DNA of 40,499 nt, taken from Dimorphilus gyrociliatus (Eukaryota; Annelida; Polychaeta; Dinophilidae). The notes beneath the pieces were generated by a model. It was not told where the DNA came from and searched no databases. It saw nothing but the letters and a program-made list of their open reading frames with translations. The DNA is taken from positions 99,961 through 140,459 of the forward strand of contig CAJFCJ010000045.1 in the NCBI GenBank assembly GCA_904063045.1. The letters run 5' to 3'. Shown here piece by piece: positions 20,601-30,850 of the stretch. Both the position numbers and the translations under genes were made by a program. The number at the start of each line of letters is the position of its first letter. Position 1 is the first letter of the stretch.

Positions 20601-23258
20601 TGACAGTTGTAAGGTTTCTATTTTAGAACAATTCTTTAGAAAATTTTCTAGATTTTTGCTCTGTTCTTTATTCAAATTACATTCAACTAAGTAGAGACTT
20701 GTCAGTGTATTTGAAGATTTGTGAAGTGCTTCACAAAAATTAAAGTTTCCATCACCAATTCCAATATTCTTTGACAGTTGTAAGGTTTCTATTTTAGAAC
20801 AATTCTTTAGAAAATTTTCTAGATTTTTGCTCTGTTCTTTATTCAAATTACATTCAACTAAGTAGAGACTTGTCAGTGTATTTGAAGATTTGTGAAGTGC
20901 TTCACAAAAATTAAAGTTTCCATCACCAATTCCAATATTCTTTGACAGTTGTAAGGTTTCTATTTTAGAACAATTCTTTAGGAAATTTTCTAGATTTTTG
21001 CTCTGTTCTTTATTCAAATTACATTCAACTAAGTAGAGACTTGTCAGTGTATTTGAAGATTTGTGAAGGCTTCACAAAAATTAAAGTTTCCATCACCAAT
21101 TCCAATATTCTTTGACAGTTCTAAGGTTTCTATTTTAGAACAATTCTTTAGAAAATTTTCTAGATTTTTGCTCTGTTCTTTATTCAAATTACATTCAACT
21201 AAGTAGAGACTTGTCAGTGTATTTGAAGATTTGTGAAGTGCTTCACAAAAATTAAAGTTTCCATCACCAATTCCAATATTCTTTGACAGTTGTAAGGTTT
21301 CTATTTTAGAACAATTCTTTAGAAAATTTTCTAGATTTTTGCTCTGTTCTTTATTCAAATTACATTCAACTAAGTAGAGACTTGTCAGTGTATTTGAAGA
21401 TTTGTGAAGTGCTTCACAAAAATTAAAGTTTCCATCACCAATTCCAATATTCTTTGACAGTTTAAGGTTTCTATTTTAGAACAATTCTTTAGGAAATTTT
21501 CTAGATTTTTGCTCTGTTCTTTATTCAAATTACATTCAACTAAGTAGAGACTTGTCAGTGTATTTGAAGATTTGTGAAGTGCTTCACAAAAATTAAAGTT
21601 TCCATCACCAATTCCAATATTCTTTGACAGTTGTAAGGTTTCTATTTTAGAACAATTCTTTAGAAAATTTTTAGATTTTTGCTCTGTTCTTTATTCAAAT
21701 TACATTCAACTAAGTAGAGACTTGTCAGTGTATTTGAAGATTTGTGAAGTGCTTCACAAAAATTAAAGTTTCCATCACCAATTCCAATATTCTTTGACAG
21801 TTCTAAGGTTCCTATTTTAGAACAATTCTTCAGAAAATTTTCTAGATTTTTGCTCTGTTCTTTATTCAAATTACATTCACCTACATAGAGACTTGTCAGT
21901 GTATTTGAAGATTTGTGAAGTGCTTCACAAAAATTAAAATTTCCATCACCAATTCCAATATTCTTTGACAGTTCTAAGGTTTCTATTTTAGAACAATTCT
22001 TTAGAAAATTTTCTAGATTTTTGCTCTGTTCTTTATTCAAATTACATTCAAGTAAGCAGAGACTTGTCAGTGTATTTGAAGATTTATGAAGTGCTTCACA
22101 AAAATTAAAGTTTCCATCACCAATTCCAATATTCTTTGACAGTTTTAAATTTTCTATCTTAGAACAATTCCTTAGGAAATATTCTAGGTTTTTGCTTTGT
22201 TCTTTATTCAAATTACATTCATATAAGTTGAGACCTGTCAGTGTATTTGAAAATTTGTGAAGTGCTTTAGAGATATTAACAATGGCATTTCCAATGACTT
22301 CATTTTGTTGAAGATTCAAAGGTGCAATTGTTGAAAAATTGCTTATGAGATATCCAATTATCCAAACATTTTTTTCATTCAAGTTAGATTGTGGAAAGTT
22401 CACATTTGTTATTTGTTGTGTTGATTCAACTGAATCTGAAAAATCATTAATTTTCTTGTCATTAACACTTTGTTTAGGTACGTTATCAATTTTATTGTTT
22501 TCATTTTCGAAATACTGTTTTAGCTTTGAAAATGCTTTCTTTTGAGAGTCATCAAAAACATTTATATAACTTTTTTCCATTTTGTTCAAATTGTGATGTA
22601 TTATATATTTTGTTGGTAAATTATCAAAAATTTTCAAGTTTATTTTGAAGTGTGTGTTTAACAGACTTTCCAGTCTTTCAGTTTGAGTGGTAAATGTTTT
22701 AAAAAAGCCAGTACGTAGATCATTTATCTCTAAAAATTTGTGCCTTATATATTCAAACTCTAATTTTAATTTATCCATTGCTTTTCTTTCATAGTTGTCA
22801 ATTTTTTTTAAAAATTCTCTTGTAGTTGTTCTGTCTCTTATTAAGATTATATTTAGTTTTTCTTTCAAATTTGCTAATTTCTTCATTGAAAATGTTGAGC
22901 ATTTTTCATGGGTTTCATCCAAACAGGAAATACATAAATTTTCAATATTATGTGTTTGACAATACATCAATAACTCCTCACCATGTTTTTCACATAGACT
23001 TTTGTTCTTTATTTGACTTCCTATTAAAGGTTGAAGTCGATTTTTTGGTAGTTGATCAAACTGGCCAAAAGGTATGTTAACCTTTTCTCTGCAAGCAGGA
23101 CATTCTATTTGATTATTAGCAACTGCTAAGTTTTGTATACATGTGAAACAAAAGGTATGTTGACAAGGAAATATTCTAGGATCATTTCCTATCCAAGAAT
23201 CTAAACAAATCGCACAATCAAATTCTTCTTGGTTAATAAAAAAGCCTGTGGCAGCCAT
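14624..23258 (-). pseudogene. RING-B-box-coiled-coil protein fused to a giant RI-LRR array; frame broken by indels
   Basis: The N-terminal module is TRIM-like. The start is taken at Met 23258 (MAATGFFINQEEF), because the paralogue at 33647 starts at the matching place; an in-frame Met at 23303 is upstream. C3HC4 RING: C15, C18, C32, H34, C37, C40, C53, C56. B-box: C89, H92, C100, H103, C109, C112, H117, C120. A coiled coil spans about 122-290. RI-type LRRs follow from about residue 320, in 57-residue units to the stop at 14624-14626 (last unit ends NCSIIVE). RING and B-box suggest ubiquitin ligation with LRR-based target recognition; this is inferred. 1-bp deletions near 21671, 21462, 21068, 20487, 20469, 16191 and 14822 and a 5-bp insertion near 19050 break the frame. 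Either it is a pseudogene, or some indels are assembly errors; intact it would approach 2,900 residues. Confidence 0.8.
14634..22260 (-). repeat. Tandem array of about 45 units of 171 bp
   Basis: The period, measured from the landmark TGCTCTGTTCTTTATTC, is 171 bp (14841, 15012, 15183 and so on). Each unit encodes 57 residues: NKEQSKNLENFLKNCSKIET, LQLSKNIGIGDGNFNF, CEALHKSSNTLTSLYLVECNL. The 57-residue period equals one A/B pair of ribonuclease inhibitor LRRs. Most units are identical apart from a few marker variants (LEL for LQL; TTTCCT for TTTTCT). Units next to the RING end (21700-22260) and the last unit differ more. Confidence 0.97.
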
Positions 23259-23646
23259 TTTTACACTGTGTATGGATCTTGTTATTTTTACTTTCAGTTT
23301 CAAATTTTCAATAGTATTTACTTTTGTTTTTTAAAATTTGTGATATTTTATGGAAAATGGGAATTTTTAAGTATTTTTTAAATATATCAAATGTGGAAGT
23401 GTCTAAAATACAAAATTTTTAAATGGTTATTGCTAAAACAGGGTTGTGAAGAAGTATCTAAATATAATATTGAATAATATAATGATCACATTATACAGAA
23501 TCTGTTGAGCTGAATTATACTTTTGAAATTTAACATAATAGGGGTAAAACCATACCTGAGTGAAAGCCTAGTCATATTAGGTGAAATGATACTCTTGAAA
23601 TTCCAGACATTTTATTTATTAATACTTAGGAAAAGCATATAGAAAA
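23259..23646. other. Upstream region of the RING-LRR gene
   Basis: About 23259-23480 is similar to 33648-33890, upstream of the paralogue (ACTTTCAGTTT, TTTATGGAAAAT and GGTTATTGCTAAAAC blocks). The duplication therefore included the promoter side. Confidence 0.6.
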
Positions 23647-23804
23647 TGTACTTTGTTGTATTGTAATCATAGGAATTTCTGCTTTTTCAGAACAGTATTT
23701 TTCGTTTCCAATCATTTATCAATACACCAAAGTACTCACACAAATAGAACCTTTCAAGTTCCTACACAAATAGTCTTAAAAAATGTAATTTTGTAGAATT
23801 GAGG
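23647..23804 (-). mobile_element. Truncated LTR fragment
   Basis: It begins TGTACTTTGTTGTATTGTAA like the solo LTRs and follows them with many differences to about 23804, where similarity stops. Confidence 0.8.
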
Positions 23805-23865
23805 GAGGGTTAGGGTTAGAACCAAAATGTAAGAATAATATAACTGTATTCTAAAGTAATACTAG

Positions 23866-23915
23866 ACCTGTTCACTAAGGCAGTTGATTCAGGACTGAAT
23901 GCCTGTTACCACCTG
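23866..23915. repeat. Dispersed repeat shared with 31351-31402
   Basis: CCTGTTCACTAAGG and TTGATTCAGGACTGAATGCC occur in both places in the same order. Confidence 0.8.
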
Positions 23916-23916
23916 G

Positions 23917-24000
23917 GACCCAGACAGAACGTCCCCTGGACAAAATGTCCCCTGACAAAAATCTCCTGGACAAAACATCCCCTGGACAGATTGTCTCTTG
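23917..24000. repeat. 16-bp tandem repeat (CCCTGGACAAAATGTC)
   Basis: About five imperfect copies. The core ACAAAATGTCCCC is related to, but distinct from, GAGAAAACGTCCAC. GGAC and GTCC give each unit a small dyad. Confidence 0.8.
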
Positions 24001-24219
24001 AGCTAGAAAAGTGAAATAATTTCTTTATTGTGCTAAATAATGTTTTATTGAATTGCTAATTAAATATTGAGATAAAAAGTGTTTCAAACTATTTTAAAAA
24101 TACCTAAAATTAGAATTATTTGATTTAAAGAAAAAAGGACTATTATACAGGAAGTCTTGTCCACTTCCTGTTTATAATAACTGTGCACTTAGAAACATCA
24201 ACATAATAATATTTAGACT

Positions 24220-24600
24220 TAGATATTATAGAACTTTAGAAAGGCTTTTATTTTGTAGCAATTATAATGGTGGAAGTTTAGAAAAAGTGTTATTTTGTTC
24301 AAAGAGTATTTATTGAGTAAATGAGTTTCTAGTTCTAAACAAGCAAGTTTTAACACCAAGTTAGCTGTTAGAAAACTGAACTGCATACTGATGAATTCAT
24401 AGGCTTTATATACTTTTCCAAAAGTTAACAGTTCACAGATAAAAATATCTACACAAAACAAATGTATCATTATGGATAAAAGGAAAGTTCAAATATGGTT
24501 CCATATTTGTTGACTTTGCTTTGTTAAGGAAAACTGTTGTCAATAGGTCAGAAAATTGCATAAGATGTAACAATTTTTGCTAAATGTTGGATTGGTTCCA
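24220..24600. mobile_element. Head-to-head LTR fragments
   Basis: 24220-24295 resembles the outer LTR part in plus orientation (compare 35400-35450). 24296-24600 resembles the central LTR in minus orientation (TATTTATTGAGTAAATGAGT, then TTTATATACTTTTCCAAA). The two pieces of opposite orientation abut. Confidence 0.65.
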
Positions 24601-25120
24601 ACACACAAAAATAGACAGAGGTCATCATAATTCTGTTTTTAAATACCACAAATTATAAATAATAATTGTTTGTCAAAGGTAAAATATTTGAGTATAAGTC
24701 ATTGGCAGAGTAAGGTTAATTTCACTTGACTATCTACAATAGTATTGCGCTTACAATACTTGTGGAAGTGACAATGAACTACACACTTCAAATATATATG
24801 AAATAGTGTAAGATATAATTAATGATCATTAAATATGATGTGCAAATTAATAAAAACTAGAATTTAAGTTTAGTTGTAAGTATATTCTACAACTACCTGT
24901 AAATAGTATAAAAATAGGGTGTGTTGTACACTAGGCAGGCAGAGTATTGTTAAATACTATTTTGATATTTCTTTTCCACAGGTGAATGGAATGTAACAAT
25001 TTGAAGTTACTCTATAGACTGTGCATACTTGTAGGTAAGTATATGCGTATGGTTTACAATAATTACCTGAATGTGTACATCATTCAAATATTAATCTCTA
25101 AACCATTAGAGATAAAAAAT
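24601..25120. other. AT-rich non-coding stretch
   Basis: No supported exon or repeat on either strand. Confidence 0.4.
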
Positions 25121-25124
25121 TGCT

Positions 25125-25185
25125 GTTGATGTTTTCTCCTAAGTTATGGAAGTTTTCTCTTGTGGACATTTTCTCCATAAACCAA
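25125..25185 (-). repeat. Short 16-bp repeat array, reverse orientation
   Basis: Three to four degenerate units (TTTTCTCTTGTGGACATT), ending TTTTCTCCATAAACC, the same border as the array at 27793. Confidence 0.8.
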
Positions 25186-25189
25186 AATT

Positions 25190-25657
25190 AATCAACAAAA
25201 TGTCAGTATTTTATTAAAGAATATGTATTGAGTAAATAAGTTTCCAGCTCTAAACAAGTAAGTTTAAACAACTGGTTAACAGTTAAAGAACTGAACTGCC
25301 AAACTGGGAAAATGTATTTCCTTTTATACATTTTCCAAAGCTTGCGTTCAATTTATCAAAGGATTATATTTGTCACAAAAAGATAAAGACAATGTATGAT
25401 ATTTCAAGAAACATAATCACCAAACAAAGGCTATATGGTCAAGATATGTTGCCACACAACACATCTGTGTTATCAACATCTGATAATTGTTAAGAAAAGC
25501 AACTTTGACACATTTCTTTCTAAAGTGCTAAAGTTAACTCCATGAAACAAAAGTCCTTCTAAAGTTCCAGCATTATAATTCCTACAAAACAGAAGTCTTT
25601 CTAATGTACCTTATATCTAAAGTCTAAGTATTGATAAATCATTATATCTATGTGCAC
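25190..25657 (-). mobile_element. Truncated LTR, outer part
   Basis: Similar to about 5010-5589 of the solo LTR, ending in TGTGCACA at 25657. The gag-proximal part is missing, and the 16-bp repeat lies directly at the break. Confidence 0.8.
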
Positions 25658-26067
25658 AAATTATTTCATTTTGATGAGAAAAGAACAAACTTCACATATA
25701 ACTATTGTTACAATTTTTTTTTCAATTGACTACAAAAATCAAACTGACATTCTCTGTTTAATAGAAAAAGATGTTGGGACTGGTTGAAAACAGCCAGAGC
25801 CTTGATTGAAAATGGCCAAACACTTATTTTTATATAGATATGTTATATATAAATGTTAAAACAAGACTTAGATGGTACTTTTTGTCTCATTTAATAGTGT
25901 ACATATTTTTAATATTTAATTGTATTGTTTTTCACTGCTCAAAGCCTTCACATATTTATAAGATTAATTAATGTGTTTGGGTGATAATGTCACAATTAGA
26001 ATAATTTACTAGTTTTCTTTTGAAAAATATATATTTCATTGATTTTGAAACTTTCTGTTTGAAAGCA
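25658..26067. other. AT-rich non-coding stretch
   Basis: Only GGTTGAAAACAGCC and TGAAAATGGCC near 25780-25815 recall the short repeat cores. No gene seen. Confidence 0.35.
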
Positions 26068-26349
26068 TTAGGTAACATTCACAAATTTGAAGAGAAAATT
26101 TGATGTAGTTATTGTGTAATCTTCACCAATCCTCCATGGATCTTCTCTAAGATGGTATTGCACAACTTGTAGATATTTTAGTGATAAAACTTCTGCTAAC
26201 TGTCTAATGTGTTCTGTTAATTTGTGGTGTGGTGACTTTAGCGTAAATATTGAATGGAATGTTTTTATGAAATCTTGAACATATGACTTACTATTATTCA
26301 GCCATAAATTTTCTTTTTTTGTTAAGAAATAAATATGACAACAAATCAA
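26068..26349 (-). CDS. Unrecognised open frame, possible exon
   Basis: A frame of up to 93 residues with a non-repetitive, polar composition (KTFHSIFTLKSPHHKLTEHI, then HLREDPWRIGEDY). It reads like coding sequence more than its surroundings, but I recognise no family. There is no second copy in the window and no clear partner exon. It may be an internal or terminal exon of a decayed gene or element. Confidence 0.3.
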   Translation of the reverse strand: MICCHIYFLTKKENLWLNNSKSYVQDFIKTFHSIFTLKSPHHKLTEHIRQLAEVLSLKYLQVVQYHLREDPWRIGEDYTITTSNFLFKFVNVT

Positions 26350-26827
26350 TGTTCAGCTCTTCCAGTTTCTCCTTAAACAACACAAATACTAGCAGGACAA
26401 TACATTAAACCAAAGTAACAGTTCACAACAAAAGAAGAAACAAAACCAACTATCAAATTGTTTAATGGAGTGGAATTTAAAAACTGCCTGAGTCCAATAA
26501 AATAGACAGCATTTTACTTCAGACTTCTTTTTGTCATTATTAATGTTAAAGATATAGAATATGAAAATACTTATAGAAAATAAAAGGCAAAAGTTCACAG
26601 GCCAATACATTAATTATAGTAAATAATTCACCAATTTATAAATTACATAATCTGTTCAAACACTGATCTTTTGAAGTATCACTTGGCAAAAGTTAGCTTG
26701 CAAAAAAATATTTTGTAAAAGTTGATTTTCCCAATGAATAGAACTTTTTCCAGAAAGAAAGCTTTAAAGAAGTCTATCAATCCTCACAAATAAACACACA
26801 GTCCTTTTTAATTAATTAGTAAGTAGA
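26350..26827. other. Non-coding stretch
   Basis: An open frame at 26389-26610 is low-complexity and hydrophobic; I do not support it as a gene. Confidence 0.35.
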
Positions 26828-27181
26828 GATCAACAAAACATCAGTATTTCATCCAAAGAATATGTATTGAGTAAAATGAGCTTTTAGTTTTAAACAGGCT
26901 AGTTTAAACAACCAGCTGATGATTAGAAAACTGAACTATCAACTGTTAATTTTGTAGGATTTATATACTCTTTTAAAGGTTGATAGTTGACAAATTTCAA
27001 TGTTCACAAAAACAAAAGTAACATTTGAAGACAAAGAAAAGTTGTAAATATGGTCATGTTTTTATTGTTTTCCTCTTCTAAATAATAGTTGAATTTCGAA
27101 GGTTGGAGAGTTGCATAAGATGTAACAATTTTAATATGACAAGTCCAACAATCAAGAAAACAAGTGGATTGTATATTTGAC
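26828..27181 (-). mobile_element. LTR fragment of the gag-linked subfamily
   Basis: Closely similar to 1365-1730 (CAACTGTTAATTT, TATATACTCTTTTAA and GGTTGGAGAGTTGCATAAGA in order). Both ends are truncated. Confidence 0.85.
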
Positions 27182-27510
27182 AAAAAGTAATGTCCTTCTT
27201 GCAGGGCATTTATTACAGGATATGTTGTTATTACATCAGATCAGACTGAACTTTATTGCAAATTCTATAAAACATTGAATTAAAATGTCACATTTAATTT
27301 ATCCACATCTGATTGAATAAGATTGTATTCCTTGTAATAAATTCCACAAGCAGGACATTTTGGTTCTGGAAATTCTAATAAGCAAAACAGCAAATAATAT
27401 CATTAAAAGGTAAAAGCAGAACATTTCAAATCTGGCTATGACAAAATTTACATTGAAGATTGACAAGTGTTTTCTTGTACAACCTTGACTGATATTTTCT
27501 CACTCACTGA
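27182..27510. other. Non-coding or decayed stretch
   Basis: Minus-strand CKFC (about 27445) and CPAC (about 27350) motifs are separated by stops and are not enough for a gene call. Confidence 0.3.
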
Positions 27511-27576
27511 GGCGACTTCTGCCTTAGCTCTGGGCAACTTCTACCTTAGTTCTGGGCGACTTCTGCTATCACTGAT
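27511..27576. repeat. Short tandem repeat (GGCGACTTCTGCCTTAG)
   Basis: Three imperfect copies of a 22-24 bp unit, more GC-rich than the surroundings. Confidence 0.75.
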
Positions 27577-27635
27577 AAGATTCTGATAAGATTCTTATTT
27601 TATTAATCAATTTCACAAATTGAAATTATGTATAC

Positions 27636-27790
27636 CTGAAATAATTTCCTATAAGCTGTCGTTTTCTTCGATCCCATATATGCAAACAGTAATGGAACTT
27701 GTTTCATTTCTCCATGTTTTTTGATGAACCCATGAACTGTGAACAATTGGTAAAATGGGTCTCTGACACATTTAAATGTTCCATCCAAAA
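27636..27790 (-). pseudogene. MULE exon fragment (first catalytic Asp)
   Basis: Encodes MDGTFKCVRDPFYQLFTVHG, KQVPLLFAYMGSKK and RKLFQ before a GTATAC donor, matching the 3' half of exon 12391-12644. Its 5' side is joined directly to the 16-bp repeat array, four bases before the WMDGTF codons. No other exon of this copy is visible. Confidence 0.8.
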
Positions 27791-27792
27791 AC

Positions 27793-27862
27793 GTGTGGAT
27801 ATTTTCCTCTGTGGACGTTTTCTCCTGTGGACATTTTCTCTTGTGGACGTTTTCTCCATAAA
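27793..27862 (-). repeat. 16-bp tandem repeat next to a MULE exon
   Basis: About four copies of TGTGGACGTTTTCTCC, ending TTTTCTCCATAAACC. Confidence 0.9.
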
Positions 27863-28315
27863 CCTTTTAAATGTTACCTAAATTTCTCCTACATTATGGC
27901 TATTTCTGGAAATTGTTGTATATAGTTTTATGTTCATGACAGGAAATTTTGAATGAATATCAAACTATTAAGTGTCATCTTATTCATTTCCCCCTTTCCT
28001 CTATAAAAAGTAGCTCTAGTGATTTATCATGCATAACTAAAAATATATGTAGATATTTAAAAAACCATAAACATAAAACAATCTGATGGAAGAGAAAATG
28101 TCCACTGATGAAAAAATTACATTAAAACATCAAGTAAATATTGAAAAAGTATTTGTGTAAAAAGAGAATATGTTTAATAAACATGTTGTATACATTTAAT
28201 GATTTGCTAAACATGTTATACATAGTTTTTATCAATATACAGTAAGAATATAAATTTAATGATGACAGAGAAAATACATCAATTAATCAATTTAATTAAC
28301 TATTTATAAGCATTC
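27863..28315. other. AT-rich non-coding stretch
   Basis: No gene or repeat beyond a lone GAGAAAATGTCCACTG at about 28092. Confidence 0.35.
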
Positions 28316-28850
28316 TACTTTGTTGTATTGTCTTTATAGAACTTTCATTCTTGTCCATACCACTTATTTTGAAACATGTCAAAGTGGTGACACAAAACAG
28401 AACCTCAAATTTCCTCCACATGAATTAGTAAATAAATGAAGAGAAGTTGACAGCAAGATTTTGGAATAAAAAATTGTTGTTAAGAGCAAGACAGTAAATG
28501 ATCTATATCTTTGAGGATTTTACCTAAAGGCTATGACTAATCAAAAAAAGTAGATAAATAAAAAGAATTAGGTCAGGGATGATGAAGAATCATTCATTGT
28601 AGATATTTTCTATTGTATTCAAATGAAATTTGTTAAAATTTTTTTCCAACCTGTTAATAAAATGTCAATATTTTACCAAATTAAATATGCAATCAGTATT
28701 CTTCGCATCTAATTTTAATCAAGTGGTTAGGAAACAAAGCTTCATACTGTTCAGATTTTATATTCTTTTCCAAAGTTCACAATTTTAAAATAGTTCATGA
28801 TTCAGTTCTGTAAACTTATTGTTTTATTTTGCTTGTTGGACAAAGAAGCA
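28316..28850 (-). mobile_element. Old, degraded LTR copy
   Basis: CTTTGTTGTATTGT at about 28318, AAAATGTCAATATTTTACCA near 28660 and TTATATTCTTTTCCAAA near 28765 follow the LTR landmarks in order, with heavy divergence. Confidence 0.6.
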
Positions 28851-29244
28851 CATATACTCTATAGATAATCTATGTTGTGTAATAGTGATATAAACATTAA
28901 TTATTAAACAGTGATACAGATACAATATTATCATTTTAATAATTAATTATCAATTTCACAGTTTGAATTGATCATCTGGAAATTTGATAGATAATATTCA
29001 CTTTTGAATTATATTCATTATCCTTCTTCTGTTTATAAAAGTAATTATTTATGAACCTTTTAATAAAAGCTATCAAAGGAGATCATTAAACAAGTTTATC
29101 AAAATTATTAAATTTCTTATGTTGTATAAAAGAAAAAAAAAGTAAAAAACCAATTTTTAGCTAACTATACAATATATGAATGAGCTAATAACCATTTGGC
29201 ACATTACCTTCATCTGTCAAATGGCAACTAAACCAAGAGTTGAA

Positions 29245-30850
29245 ATGAAGAAAGAATCATGGTATTTTGCAAAAAAAATTATTGTTTTACATTTAACATT
29301 CATTGCACAATGCCAATGTTTTGTGACTGATATTGAAAATAATGTCAAATCTAAACCTGTTTATCAACAGTATACTGTTAATGATAGCTATCTGGCTAAA
29401 TATGCTGTTTTTGATGAAGAAAATCCAATCAATCTTTATTCCCATGATGAGATAACTAGTAATGGATTTTTACTTATTGATCTACAGGCTGATTATGAAA
29501 TTTTTGAAATATGTTTATGTAACAGCCAGAATTCTAGTAAGTTTTTAATAAATGAAATGATAGATTTATAAATCTTTGAATCAATTAAATAAACAACAGA
29601 TCATTTGAGAAATTTTAAAGTTTATGCTAGCAATTCTATGATTGAAGTGGAAAATAAAAATCTCTGTTTTCACTTTACTGATGAAGTTAGTCAGCTAACT
29701 CTCCTGGAAGACAGCAGTTATATTTGTAAAATGTGCAATTGTCTGGGACAGTTTGTGAGACTCCAGAAAACTGAACATAGTTATATGACTATAACAGATA
29801 TTAAAATTAGAGGAAATTTGTCAAAAGAGACAGGTTAAAACTTCAAAATAATTTTTTTTACTTTCAGAAAAATTTCAAAACTTTTCAGATGATCAACTGA
29901 TACCTTTAGAAAGTACTGAGCTTTTTTATGCAAATGAATCAAGGCTAAACTCTCTTTCTACTTTATGTGATAGATTATTTTCAACTTATGTTGAGTTTAG
30001 CAAACCCTATGAATCTAAGTACTTTTTACAAATCAATTTGAGAAAAGTCCTCCAAATTAAAAGAGTCATATTAGATTTACCAAAGAAACAAGGTTTTTTC
30101 CAAAAACATTCACCTTCTCCGTCTAACCATAACATTTTTACATATCTTTTCAAAAGGATCATCATTCAGATATATTAGAGTTGATACCTTGCTACTAAGA
30201 AAATCACATAGAGGTGGAGAAGGTACAACTTATTCAGGAATATCCACGAGGCCTTATAAGAAGGTTTTTTCTACAAGGATATTTGAATTTCCATGTTATA
30301 AACATGCAAAATACATAAGCATCTTTGGAGGTTAGAAGTCAAATCGTGTTGAAAGTATGGAAATTTCAAACATGTATATCTATTATAAACAAAATTTCCA
30401 AAAAGATAACATATATGGTATGACCCATAAATTTAGTCTTTTTTATGATAATCTAACCATAAACCAAAATTTTTGCAAGAGCCGGAAAAAAGGAAGATGT
30501 AATTTTTCCAAATAATCTCCAAGATGATGTATTATTACCAAATGAACTCGATCTGAACTTGACTGATGGTGATAGAATATATATTTATCTAAAGCCAACA
30601 CTTTTAACTGTCATATGTTTGATGTGTATGTATATATAAACAAATAAGTATATATAATTTTTAGAGTGTATTCAAAATATTTCAGATTTCAGTCTTGAAA
30701 GAGTAGAATACAAAATCATAGCCACTGACATAACACAAGGTACTGAACAAATTAATGTGACAGTGACTGTTTATGGTGTTTACATGTTCAGAATTATCAC
30801 TAGCTTTTTATCATACTCTATACTTGATTGCTGTGAAATCCATGACAATA
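29245..30850 (+). pseudogene. Secreted/membrane protein with F5/8C (discoidin)-like domains, decayed or partial
   Basis: The start at 29245 gives a signal peptide (MKKESWYFAKKIIVLHLTFI, then AQCQC). Exon 1 ends at 29536. Intron 29537-29599 is 63 bp, GT-AG. Exon 2 (29600-29831) carries LRNFKVYASN and CNCLGQFVRLQKTEHSYMTI to DIKIRG, the C-terminal strand pattern of F5/8C or fucolectin-type carbohydrate-binding domains. A GT-AG intron then leads to exon 3 (from about 29870; LCDRLFSTYVEFSKPYE, QINLRKVLQIKRVILDLPK), a second such domain. Near 30140-30175 the frame changes (SFRYIRVDTLLLRK continues the domain), then come a stop near 30333 and looser exon-like pieces (30480-30640, 30685-30850). The role is probably extracellular sugar or lipid binding. 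Either it is a decaying gene or the 3' exons are mis-split by me. Confidence 0.55.

Noticed and set aside
14634-22260. The LRR array as a cassette library for receptor diversification (as with lamprey VLR donors)
   Set aside because: The units are almost identical and in one tandem frame; a donor library should hold diverse units. The few dispersed fragments are too decayed.
14634-22260. CRISPR or satellite DNA
   Set aside because: The units are coding (57 aa in frame) with no spacers, and they continue a RING/B-box gene.
27290-27470. Zinc-binding exon with CKFC and CPAC motifs on the minus strand
   Set aside because: The two motifs are separated by stops and no splice pair joins them convincingly.
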